From: Deltaproteobacteria bacterium
Lineage (GTDB): Bacteria; Myxococcota_A; Polyangia; Haliangiales; Haliangiaceae
Reading direction: 5' to 3'
NCBI GenBank assembly: GCA_020630875.1
Contig: JAHDIH010000002.1
Span: 309,332 to 373,331 of the forward strand
Length of the DNA: 64,000 bases
Shown: one piece after another, positions 8,417 to 18,080 of the stretch
How the letters are laid out: the number at the start of each line of letters is the position of its first letter
Position numbering within the stretch: position 1 is the stretch's first letter
Notes under the pieces: generated by a model
What the model saw: the letters and a program-made list of their open reading frames with translations, nothing else
What the model was told of the DNA's origin: nothing
The model's database searches: none
Made by a program: the position numbers and the translations under genes

Positions 8417-9499
8417 TTAGTCTGCTGCGCACAGCGTTTGGTCTGCGGAGAGTTTAGGGGCAGTGAAAACCGCTCCTACTGCTTCGTAGCCAATCCCGAA
8501 TGACATAGCATCTTTGGTTCCGTCGCCGTCTAGGTCAACGTCTGGGCTAAGGAATGCGCCAGCCGGTCCGTCTTTGACGTCTTGAGCCGCGATGTTGAAG
8601 TCATCGTCTGTGTTCCACATACAGTAGAAGTCGCAAGCGTCTTGATTGGTTGGGTTCGTTTGATTGGCACTTTTACAAATCTCATCTGGGTCGGTTTCAG
8701 TCGAACCACAGCAGGCTTGAATCTCGGCTTCTTGGCTGATGCCATCACCGTCCAAATCGCACTCATCGGTAACGCTACTATTCATCAGGTTTGCGATTTG
8801 TGGGATCAACGTTGCTTCGATATCCGTTTGAAGGATTGCTCCACCAAGACGACCAGCTCCGATTGTCGTTTCTGAAATTTGCTTGGCTTCGATTCTTGCG
8901 TTTTTAAGCGAGATATCGATTGGTGTGCCTGGAGTGATTTCGATGGAAAGGTCGATGGTTCCTTGCGCGCTGACAAAGTTACCGCCAATGGTGTTTCCTA
9001 CAAGCAGGTTACTGGCAGTATTTCCTGCAACAGTGAATGTGGTGGAACCGTTTAGGTGTCCGCCACAAGTACAGGTCATCGTCATATCATCCGGATCGCA
9101 TCCAGCGGGCGTGCAAGGGGGATTGTCGGTCGGGAACGTCGCGGTATCTCCCACGATGACTTCCATGCCTGTGCCTTTCGCGGTCGAAAACCCAGTGGCT
9201 TTCATTGCTAGTAGCAGATGCGGAGTGCCTTCTGCTAACGCGGTGTTCACTGAGCCGTTTACGTCGATCGCAGAAGACGCAAGACCTAGAATATCTCCTA
9301 GCGCATTTTCAGCTTCACCATCGCCATCGACATCAAATTCAAAGTCTTCTGCGGACAATGCATCTGTTGGAATGATTAGTTTGTTGGCTACGTAAGTGGT
9401 TAGAGAGCCTGAGTTGTCGAGACAGATTTCAGTAGAACTTGTTCCGCCACCACCGCAAGCTGCCATCACCGAGGCGCTAAGAAAGAGAAGATATTTCAT
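8417..9499 (-). CDS. secreted lipoprotein with Ca-binding-type Asp loops
   Basis: 360 residues. MKYLLFLSASVMAAC is a lipoprotein signal with Cys in the lipobox. The body has three DxDxDG loops of thrombospondin-3/dockerin type (DVDGDGEAEN, DLDGDGISQEAE, DVDLDGDGTKDA), which bind calcium in other proteins, and several Cys pairs likely to form disulfides. No enzyme motif is visible. A Shine-Dalgarno AAAGGA precedes the ATG. It is probably an outer-membrane lipoprotein facing the surface or periplasm; function unknown. Confidence 0.75.
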   Translation of the reverse strand: MKYLLFLSASVMAACGGGGTSSTEICLDNSGSLTTYVANKLIIPTDALSAEDFEFDVDGDGEAENALGDILGLASSAIDVNGSVNTALAEGTPHLLLAMKATGFSTAKGTGMEVIVGDTATFPTDNPPCTPAGCDPDDMTMTCTCGGHLNGSTTFTVAGNTASNLLVGNTIGGNFVSAQGTIDLSIEITPGTPIDISLKNARIEAKQISETTIGAGRLGGAILQTDIEATLIPQIANLMNSSVTDECDLDGDGISQEAEIQACCGSTETDPDEICKSANQTNPTNQDACDFYCMWNTDDDFNIAAQDVKDGPAGAFLSPDVDLDGDGTKDAMSFGIGYEAVGAVFTAPKLSADQTLCAAD

Positions 9500-9717
9500 G
9501 AGGATTCCTTTGGTTGTATTAAGGTTGATTGCTTTAGCAAGCCGGTTGTTTTTAACAGAATTGGCGGATAAATGAAGTGTCAGGCGTCACATCTCGCAGA
9601 GGTAACCACTTTAGACGCAAAGATGCATTGCGTCATTTGCAACAATTGTCACTCATTTGCAAGACAACGCACCTCGTCATTGAATAGTATCGGCGCGAAC
9701 TACATCAAGGAAACATC
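9500..9717. other. divergent intergenic region with a 10-bp direct repeat
   Basis: This is the longest non-coding stretch (218 bases), between two divergent lipoprotein genes. TCATTTGCAA occurs at 9633-9642 and 9653-9662, exactly 20 bases apart, which places both copies on the same DNA face. That is a layout used by dimeric regulators. No RNA gene was recognised. Confidence 0.5.
9633..9662 (+). promoter_or_regulatory. direct-repeat operator candidate
   Basis: Two identical TCATTTGCAA copies with 20-base spacing lie 56-85 bases before the ATG at 9718. This is an operator by geometry only. Confidence 0.3.
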
Positions 9718-10494
9718 ATGAAAAAATTAGTCCTTCTTATTTGCGTCTCATTCGTTATCGGCGGATGCGATAAATTACCAAATCTTCCTACTGGGCCAGC
9801 CGCGGCTAAATTGAAAAAGCCGGATCCGCCAAAAGTGACGGTCAAAAATGTGACGTTGGTTAACTCTCCTTCCAACAAAATGTTGGCTATGTACTATTGT
9901 CCCGACCTCGCAAACTCATTCGTTTGCCGAATATTTGGGGCGCGCCCAGCAAAGTCGCAACTTAGATTTTCTTTCTCTGTAGAATTGGATGTCATGAACC
10001 CCAACAACATTCCGCTGCCCGCAGTGGAAGCACTTGTGGGACTCAAAGCATTTCCGGAGCGAGGCGCCAATAATTTTGGTGCCGCGTGTATTGCGCTCTG
10101 TGAAGAGGGTACCGAGTGCGGACCTCCTCCTGCTGGATCTTGCACCGAATCAGGGGATCAAGTCCTCAAAACAAAATCAGACTATGCAGCAGCAGCGGCT
10201 AATTTTCTGATCAACACGGCTGTAGGCAACACTTCCCCAGCAGATCTGAAGTTTAGAACGATTCCTGCTGGAGCGAACATCACCATCAAAGCGCAATTCG
10301 ATCTAAATATCGATGCGATGCTCGGCCTTATCCGTAACGTTGCTGGTGACTCCTTGGCCCAGGTAAAAAAAGGAAAAGTACCGACATTCACCGTTCCTTA
10401 CGAGGTTGAAGGGACCGTTTGGGTGAGCATTGAGTCCTTCGGAAAAATCGGTGCAAGCTTCCCTGTGCACGCCGGAACGTGGAACCTTCGCTAA
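9718..10494 (+). CDS. lipoprotein, possible LEA14/WHy-like domain
   Basis: 258 residues. MKKLVLLICVSFVIGGC is a lipoprotein signal; AAGGAAAC before the ATG is the ribosome site. The stretch FSFSVELDVMNPNNIPLPAV strongly recalls the LEA type 2/WHy fold (beta-sandwich, NPN motif followed by the IPLPV strand), and a second strand set near ITIKAQFDLNID fits it. A Cys-rich insertion (CIALCEEGTECGPPPAGSC) interrupts the domain. Function is unknown; family members with this fold are envelope or desiccation-related proteins. Confidence 0.65.
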   Translation: MKKLVLLICVSFVIGGCDKLPNLPTGPAAAKLKKPDPPKVTVKNVTLVNSPSNKMLAMYYCPDLANSFVCRIFGARPAKSQLRFSFSVELDVMNPNNIPLPAVEALVGLKAFPERGANNFGAACIALCEEGTECGPPPAGSCTESGDQVLKTKSDYAAAAANFLINTAVGNTSPADLKFRTIPAGANITIKAQFDLNIDAMLGLIRNVAGDSLAQVKKGKVPTFTVPYEVEGTVWVSIESFGKIGASFPVHAGTWNLR

Positions 10495-10524
10495 CTAAAT
10501 TCGCCTAATGTGACTTTTTCCCTT

Positions 10525-10558
10525 GCCGAAGTAGATAGCTCGCGCTAGCTACTTCGGC
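10525..10558 (+). promoter_or_regulatory. 15-bp hairpin abutting a start codon
   Basis: 10525-10539 pairs with 10544-10558 (GCCGAAGTAG/CTACTTCGGC plus an inner TAGC/GCTA with one A-G mismatch; loop TCGC). The right arm ends at the base before ATG 10559, leaving no room for a Shine-Dalgarno. It could end the upstream lipoprotein transcript (the following GTTTTGCTTT is T-rich) or control translation of the next gene. Confidence 0.6.
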
Positions 10559-11047
10559 ATGCGTGTTTTGCTTTACATTACGCCGTTGCTCTTATTCAGC
10601 GGCTGCATTTTTGACAACGTTTTTGGCGACTACACGGCATTGGACGCATGTCGGGGAATCTGCAAGTGCGAGGAGACCTCGCCGTCTGCAATTCAACAAT
10701 GCACAACGACCTGCGTTGCCGAGGTGGAACCTCTGGGTGTCAGCGGAGCGTGTTTTAGCTGCATTGTCGAGCAAACGAACACTTGCTCCAACGAAGATCA
10801 GTGCGATCTGGTGTGCGATGGCGGAGGTGATCCTCCAGACCCAGGGGGCGCGACCCTCGGTACGGCATGCGATGCATTTTGTGGGTGCATCACTGGGGAC
10901 TCGCCCGGTGGCGCGGCATTCGAAGAATGCGTGACGGACAGCTGCATTCCGGCTCTCGTCGATGCGACTCAAGCTTGTTACGTCTGCTTAACAGACGAAG
11001 AAGAATTTTGCGATGTGAACTCTTGCTCGGGCACTTGTCCGTTTTAA
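10559..11047 (+). CDS. Cys-rich lipoprotein with two 10-Cys repeats
   Basis: 162 residues. MRVLLYITPLLLFSGC is the lipoprotein signal. The mature part has two related modules of about 58 residues joined by a Gly/Pro linker (GGGDPPDPGG). Each has the order CxxxCxC, CxxxC or CxxxxC, CxxC, then three more Cys ending in CxxxC, ten Cys in all, implying five disulfides per module and an extracytoplasmic place. No known domain was recognised. The start codon directly follows a strong hairpin. It is upstream of a beta-barrel gene, so an envelope role is likely, but nothing more can be said. Confidence 0.7.
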   Translation: MRVLLYITPLLLFSGCIFDNVFGDYTALDACRGICKCEETSPSAIQQCTTTCVAEVEPLGVSGACFSCIVEQTNTCSNEDQCDLVCDGGGDPPDPGGATLGTACDAFCGCITGDSPGGAAFEECVTDSCIPALVDATQACYVCLTDEEEFCDVNSCSGTCPF

Positions 11048-11064
11048 ACCAAAAGGAAAAAACT

Positions 11065-11805
11065 ATGAAAACGATACTATTCTCACTACTCCTTCCTACC
11101 GGACTCGCCTTTGCTCAAGTAGATCCAGAGCCTGCCTCAGAGCCTGTTCCGTTGGAAGAACCCATCGCGGCTCCAACTCCAGCGCCGGTAGCGGCTCCAA
11201 CTCCAGCTCCCAGGCCTGCTCCAGTTGCTCATTATACGGAAGATGTTACAACCTCTGCTCCAATTACGACGACCCACGGTCGACCCAACCCACGAACGTT
11301 CGGAATCGGCGCGGGATATGAAGTTCCCACGAACATTCAAAACATGGGTGTGGTGAGCGCTCGTTTTGTGATGAGCGATAAATTGACTCTTGAGCCTTAC
11401 TTGGAACTTAGCCGCACCGGTCGCGTGCAAGATGATGGTACGTCGGATATCGAAGATGCAACACTAAGACTTGGCGTAGGAACGGACGTTCGTCTCGCTT
11501 TGTACACCCGACACAAAACGGCCTTCTCCGTCATCGGAACTGCGCGTTTTTCATGGGAGGAAGAAAATCCGGATGGCGACGACAACCGCTTCGGAACTAC
11601 AGCACTAGAGATTGGCTGGGGACTCGGCGTTGACTACTACTTTAACAAGAACTGGGGATTCAGTTTCAGCGTGACTAACCCATTATTTACGCTTGCCAAA
11701 ACCAAACAAGAAACGCCTTTGGATCCTGTCACAGACACTACAACCTACTTTGGCGTTGTGTGGGACGACCTAAGCGCGCGCGCGATGCTTCATCTGTACT
11801 TCTAG
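11065..11805 (+). CDS. outer-membrane beta-barrel protein with Pro/Ala linker
   Basis: The start ATG 11065 follows AAAAGGA; an in-frame longer reading has no signal peptide, whereas MKTILFSLLLPTGLAFAQ is a clear one. Residues ~20-70 are a Pro/Ala/Glu-rich linker (repeated APTPAPVA) that may span the cell-wall zone. The rest alternates hydrophobic and polar residues in strand-length units and ends in LHLYF, the C-terminal aromatic signal of outer-membrane barrels. The protein of 246 residues suggests an 8-10 strand barrel (OmpW/OmpA class). It is followed by a terminator. Function unknown. Confidence 0.75.
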   Translation: MKTILFSLLLPTGLAFAQVDPEPASEPVPLEEPIAAPTPAPVAAPTPAPRPAPVAHYTEDVTTSAPITTTHGRPNPRTFGIGAGYEVPTNIQNMGVVSARFVMSDKLTLEPYLELSRTGRVQDDGTSDIEDATLRLGVGTDVRLALYTRHKTAFSVIGTARFSWEEENPDGDDNRFGTTALEIGWGLGVDYYFNKNWGFSFSVTNPLFTLAKTKQETPLDPVTDTTTYFGVVWDDLSARAMLHLYF

Positions 11806-11828
11806 CGAAAGTTTAGAAATGTTACTCA

Positions 11829-11860
11829 GAATGCAGCCTATAGGGCTGCATTCTTGTTTT
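11829..11860 (+). terminator. intrinsic terminator after the beta-barrel gene
   Basis: GAATGCAGCC (11829-11838) pairs with GGCTGCATTC (11844-11853), loop of 5, followed by TTGTTTT. It also excludes TTG 11854 as the dapD start. Confidence 0.85.
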
Positions 11861-11922
11861 CTAGCGTAGGAAATAAGCGATCGTTCTGTTGGTTTTTCGG
11901 GAGAGCTGCTACAAAAGCAACA

Positions 11923-12756
11923 ATGAGAGCCAAGATAGAAAGTCTCTATGAACTAGATAAAAACACCCTGAGAGGTACTGCGGATGCGAAGGACGTATTC
12001 ATAAATTTTTTGAGTGCCGTTGAATCTGGCGAGATGAGAGCTGCGAGCAAAGATGCGGATGGAACCTGGAAAGTTGACCCAGTCGTGAAAAAGGGCATCT
12101 TAATTGGCTTTAGACTAGGAGACATCGTTGACATGTCTGTTGGCACTCTTAAGTTTGCCGACAAGGAAACTTTCCCTCCTCTTGCTCCTGACTTGGTTGC
12201 TTTGGGCAGTCGAATCGTTCCTGGTGGGTCCACCATTCGAAGGGGCGTTTACATCGGCAAGCAAGTGACGTGCATGCCGCCTATGTACATCAACGTTGGT
12301 GCCTATGTTGATGATGGAACTATGGTCGACTCTCACGCTTTGGTTGGATCCTGCGCGCAAATCGGAAAACGTGTGCACTTGTCTGCAGCCGTTCAAATTG
12401 GAGGGGTTTTAGAACCTATCGGACAAACGCCGGTAGTCATCGAAGATGATGTGATGGTCGGCGGAAACTGCGGAATTTATGAGGGGACGGTGGTTCGCAG
12501 TGGTGCGGTAGTGGGAACCGGGACGATTCTTAACGCTTCCACGCCAGTTTACGATCTGGTGAATGAAGTAGAGCTTCGAGCAACCGCAGATAAACCGCTT
12601 GAAATTCCGGCTAATGCAGTCGTGGTTCCAGGAAGTCGTCCGGCTCGAGGCGATTATGCAAAGTCGTTGGGACTTTCTTTGGCTGCCGCAGTGATTGTGA
12701 AGTATCGCGATGCCAATACAAGTGCACGGGTAGCCCTAGAAGAAGCCTTGCGCTAA
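11923..12756 (+). CDS. dapD: tetrahydrodipicolinate N-succinyltransferase
   Basis: 277 residues from ATG 11923, close to the usual ~275. Hexapeptide-repeat (left-handed beta-helix) acyltransferase with VPGGSTIRRGVYIGKQVTCMPPMYINVGAYVDD(G)TMVDSHALVGSCAQIG split here into recognisable units such as MYINVGAYVDDGTMVD, followed by IEDDVMVGGNCGIYEG. It succinylates tetrahydrodipicolinate in lysine/diaminopimelate synthesis, using succinyl-CoA, in the cytoplasm. A longer in-frame reading to TTG 11854 begins in the T-tract of the upstream terminator. The stop overlaps the next ATG (TAATG). Confidence 0.92.
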   Translation: MRAKIESLYELDKNTLRGTADAKDVFINFLSAVESGEMRAASKDADGTWKVDPVVKKGILIGFRLGDIVDMSVGTLKFADKETFPPLAPDLVALGSRIVPGGSTIRRGVYIGKQVTCMPPMYINVGAYVDDGTMVDSHALVGSCAQIGKRVHLSAAVQIGGVLEPIGQTPVVIEDDVMVGGNCGIYEGTVVRSGAVVGTGTILNASTPVYDLVNEVELRATADKPLEIPANAVVVPGSRPARGDYAKSLGLSLAAAVIVKYRDANTSARVALEEALR

Positions 12757-13901
12757 TGCTCAAACTCAGTCGCAGTGCGAGCCGACTAGAGCCGTCTCTC
12801 ATTCGAAAAATATTTGCTGCCGCGCCTTCGGGCGCCATCAATCTGGGGCTTGGAATGCCAGACACGAATGTGCCCTCGGTTTGCATCGAAGCGGGTAAAG
12901 AAGCTCTGGATACCAAGCGCGCTCCATACAGTCCGAACGCAGGACTTCTTTCTTTACGCGAAGAAATTGCCAAGTCCTACAATGATAGAGGAGTTCTACG
13001 CCCCTTTGCATTAGGGGTAGATAACGTAATTGTTACCGTGGGGGTGCAGCAGGGACTTTTCGTTGCGCTTTCTTCCCTCTGTGAAGCAGGAGATTCCATT
13101 GCGGTGCCTAATCCCGGGTTTCCAGCGTATGAAATGATCGCGGAGCTTTTGAACTTACGAGTGCAATACTACGACGTATCGCAAGCAAGCGGGTTTAGAG
13201 TTAGTATGACGTCCATAGAGAAAGCTATTGACGGTTCTACTAAAGTAGTGGTTCTTAATTCGCCATCAAACCCAACGGGGGCGGTAGCAAGCGAAACGGA
13301 CCTAGCAGAGATCGCCGCTGGACTGTCATTAAAAGGTGTGGCTTACATTAGCGACGAAATCTACGAGCATTTTTCTCACGATGAGCCTGCAATAAGCATC
13401 GGGAACTTTTCATCTGAAGGCATCGTTTTGTCTGGCTTATCCAAGAGTGCAAGCATGATGGGATGGCGTATCGGTTGGATGGTAGTGCCAAAAGCGAATG
13501 CCTCTGCAATCACTGCGGTACATCAGCGGGTCTGCAGTTGCGCTAACACACTAACGCAGTCCGCCTCGATACCGATAGTTTCCGCCATTGCAACGGGCGC
13601 AAGTGGTCTTTCGAAAAACTGGCAGCTGTTCAAAAGAAGACGGGACGTTTCAGTGGCTCTGCTCAAAAGTCTAAATATTTCTCATGCACCAGCACAAGGT
13701 GGCTTTTACCTATGGCTCGATTTAAGAGGTCGTATTGAAAACGATGACGACTATGCTTTCGCAATGAAGCTACTAGGTAAAGGCGTCATCGTTATTCCAG
13801 GCAGTGGTTTTGGAACTGCGGGGGCAGGCTGGGTACGGGTAGCTTATACCGATGGACGTTTTGAAGAAGGACTAAAGATTCTCGCTACCGCGCTCAGTTG
13901 A
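12756..13901 (+). CDS. class I/II aminotransferase, probably succinyl-DAP aminotransferase (DapC role)
   Basis: 381-residue PLP enzyme of fold type I. SPSNPTG (cofactor/substrate loop), YISDEIYEHF (Asp-Tyr pairing with PLP), SGLSKSASMMGWRIGW (Schiff-base Lys) and the C-terminal Arg region VRVAYTD are present. Start ATG overlaps the dapD stop. Placed between dapD and an M20 deacylase, it is likely to aminate N-succinyl-2-amino-6-oxopimelate; this is by context, because sequence alone does not separate DapC, aspartate and other aminotransferases. Confidence 0.8.
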   Translation: MLKLSRSASRLEPSLIRKIFAAAPSGAINLGLGMPDTNVPSVCIEAGKEALDTKRAPYSPNAGLLSLREEIAKSYNDRGVLRPFALGVDNVIVTVGVQQGLFVALSSLCEAGDSIAVPNPGFPAYEMIAELLNLRVQYYDVSQASGFRVSMTSIEKAIDGSTKVVVLNSPSNPTGAVASETDLAEIAAGLSLKGVAYISDEIYEHFSHDEPAISIGNFSSEGIVLSGLSKSASMMGWRIGWMVVPKANASAITAVHQRVCSCANTLTQSASIPIVSAIATGASGLSKNWQLFKRRRDVSVALLKSLNISHAPAQGGFYLWLDLRGRIENDDDYAFAMKLLGKGVIVIPGSGFGTAGAGWVRVAYTDGRFEEGLKILATALS

Positions 13902-13916
13902 TGTTAGAACTAAGCC

Positions 13917-15089
13917 ATGGCTGTTGATGAGAAAACGCTTATTGGTTACCGCCGTCACCTTCATCAAAATCCAGAACTTAGTTGTTTTGAGCACGAAACC
14001 GCCAAGTGGATTGCAAAAGAGTTGAAGTCTTTTGGGTTGCATCCCGAAGTGGGAGAGCATGGGGCGGAAACTGGCGTCGTTGCGACAATTGTGGGAGACA
14101 ATTCAGGACCCACGATTGCTTGGCGGGCGGATACTGACGCTTTGCCAATAGAAGAACTCACAGGTGCTCCTTATGCGTCTTGTAGCAGCGGCGTGATGCA
14201 TGCGTGCGGACATGACGTTCACACAGCAGTTGGTCTTGGCCTTGCAAAAGAACTAAGTGGGCGCAGGGCTGAGATTAAGGGGAGCGTTAAATTCATTTTT
14301 CAACCAGCGGAAGAAGGGGTACCGGGAAGTGGGATCGTTGGGGCCGAAGCGATGGCACAAGGAGGCGTATTAAAAGAAGTTGACGCCGTACTCGCACTGC
14401 ATTGCATGCCCGACATTCCTGCAGGAAAAATTGGATATTCTGACGCTGCTGTTTGGGCGGGTAGTGACTGTTGGAAGCTAACGGTGAAAGGCGTGCAGAC
14501 TCATGGAGCCTATCCTCAAAATGGGCGGGATCCTATTTTTGCCGCCGCACAGATTGTTACCGCTTTGCAATCGATTCCTGGAAGAGTTGTAGACAGTCGT
14601 GATTGTTGCGTTGTCTCTGTGGGACAATTCAACGCAGGGACTACTTTCAACGTAATTCCAGGTGAAGTTAAAATGGTTGGGCTGATCCGAACGCTGAGTG
14701 CAGAAGTTCGCGAGCGCGCCGTAAGAGCATTTAAAGATATTGTAAATGGAATTTGCCAAGCGAACGGTGTGACGTGCGACATTGATATTTCTCGCGGGGC
14801 TGAACCGGTGGTTAACGACGCTTCCCTAGTAAGTTTGGTGAGGGACTCTGTGGCCAAGGAGTTTTCAGAGCATTTTGTTCCGGCGAAACCGCAAATGGGC
14901 GCAGAGGACTTTGCTTCGTTTTCTTCGCGTGTGCCGGGGGCGTATTTTTTTCTTGGTGTGAGAAACGAAGAGAGGGGCATCGTTCATCCTATTCACTCTC
15001 CGCATTTTGATGTCGACGAGTCGTGCCTGCCGCTTGCCACTTCCATTTTTTCCGCTGCGCTTTTACGGTTAGGTAATCAATTGCAATAA
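13917..15089 (+). CDS. M20 family amidohydrolase/deacylase, possible succinyl-DAP desuccinylase role
   Basis: 390 residues. RRHLHQNPELS, WRADTDALPI, MHACGHDVHTA (metal-binding His/Asp), FQPAEEGVPGSG (catalytic and metal Glu) and HSPHFDVDE are the M20D motifs of hippurate hydrolase/N-acetyl-DAP deacetylase enzymes. It is not the classical DapE subtype, yet sits 16 bases after the aminotransferase in a dapD cluster, so it may supply the deacylation step. TAGAAC ends 6 bases before the ATG, so it could also have its own leaderless message. An unrelated peptide or auxin-conjugate type amidohydrolase is the alternative. Confidence 0.8.
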   Translation: MAVDEKTLIGYRRHLHQNPELSCFEHETAKWIAKELKSFGLHPEVGEHGAETGVVATIVGDNSGPTIAWRADTDALPIEELTGAPYASCSSGVMHACGHDVHTAVGLGLAKELSGRRAEIKGSVKFIFQPAEEGVPGSGIVGAEAMAQGGVLKEVDAVLALHCMPDIPAGKIGYSDAAVWAGSDCWKLTVKGVQTHGAYPQNGRDPIFAAAQIVTALQSIPGRVVDSRDCCVVSVGQFNAGTTFNVIPGEVKMVGLIRTLSAEVRERAVRAFKDIVNGICQANGVTCDIDISRGAEPVVNDASLVSLVRDSVAKEFSEHFVPAKPQMGAEDFASFSSRVPGAYFFLGVRNEERGIVHPIHSPHFDVDESCLPLATSIFSAALLRLGNQLQ

Positions 15090-15207
15090 AAAGTGTGGCA
15101 TTGGCTTACATGTCGTCTACGGCATGACGCTGGACGATAATTGCGAGAGTGACAAAAATGGTCGCGTGATGCATTTCAAATTTGAGTACGATCGGGCAGT
15201 TAGCTCC

Positions 15208-15224
15208 TTGGTAACAATTTTGCA
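15208..15224 (+). promoter_or_regulatory. sigma-54-type promoter of pilA
   Basis: TTGG at 15208-15211 and TTGC at 15220-15223 give GG-N10-GC, the -24/-12 pattern of sigma-54 promoters. Transcription would start near 15235, only about 4 bases before GTG 15239. PilA genes of other Proteobacteria and of Myxococcus are known to be sigma-54 dependent. Confidence 0.55.
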
Positions 15225-15238
15225 TACACGCTTACGTA

Positions 15239-15745
15239 GTGTCTAAGACGCAACGAGGATTTACATTGATAGAACTGATGATCGTGGTCGCGATCATCGG
15301 AATTCTTGCTGCGGTGGCAATTCCAGCATTCGTGCGGTACATCGAAGATGCCAAATCTACTGAGTTTCGTATGAATTTGAAGGCAATCGCTGAGGGTGCC
15401 ACGGTGTACTACAACACAGACCAGCCGACCTCGAATGGCTTGGGAATCGATCCAGATCGTTTTCCGGCCAGTGTGCCGTTAACTCCGACCACCGTAACTT
15501 GCGACAAGAAGCCGGCGAATGTCGATTGGACCGCATGGAACGACTTAAGGTTTGATATCTCTAAGCCGTTTCTAGGTCACTACTCATGGGAACTTGTGTC
15601 TACTGGCGTTGGTAATCATGAGGGAGTCGCTGCAGCTCAGTATGATGTTGACTGCGATGGTGATGTGGGCACCACTTCGCTGACCGTAAAGCAAATGGAT
15701 GGTGTGATTCGAATTGGCACATTCAACATTACTGCTGAGGACTGA
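15239..15745 (+). CDS. pilA: type IV major pilin-like protein
   Basis: 168 residues. The short leader MSKTQRG is followed by [24 protein letters not shown], cut here as [14 protein letters not shown], the class III prepilin signal with Glu5 and an N-terminal hydrophobic helix; prepilin peptidase would cleave after Gly7 and methylate Phe. Two Cys in the C-terminal half could form the pilin disulfide loop. GTG 15239 is the only start that gives a normal leader. It is separate from the pilMNOPQ cluster 9 kb away. Being a single pilin with a strong hydrophobic helix and no minor-pilin features, it is likely the major subunit, though a pseudopilin is possible. Confidence 0.85.
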   Translation: MSKTQRGFTLIELMIVVAIIGILAAVAIPAFVRYIEDAKSTEFRMNLKAIAEGATVYYNTDQPTSNGLGIDPDRFPASVPLTPTTVTCDKKPANVDWTAWNDLRFDISKPFLGHYSWELVSTGVGNHEGVAAAQYDVDCDGDVGTTSLTVKQMDGVIRIGTFNITAED

Positions 15746-15846
15746 TTGCTGAGTTTGGTTCTAGCCAAACCAAGAGCTATGAGAAACGATCCCGACTGGG
15801 GGAGCATTCCATCAATTTCAAAATCGTGGTAGCAACGTCTGGATAA

Positions 15847-18078
<2,232 letters not shown>

Positions 18079-18080
18079 AA

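Noticed and set aside
9500-9717. tRNA or small RNA in the longest gap
   Set aside because: No cloverleaf or terminator-flanked transcript could be seen.
10867-11064. Extension of the beta-barrel gene upstream of ATG 11065
   Set aside because: Overlaps the Cys-rich lipoprotein gene, and lacks a signal peptide; ATG 11065 has AAAAGGA and a clear signal peptide.
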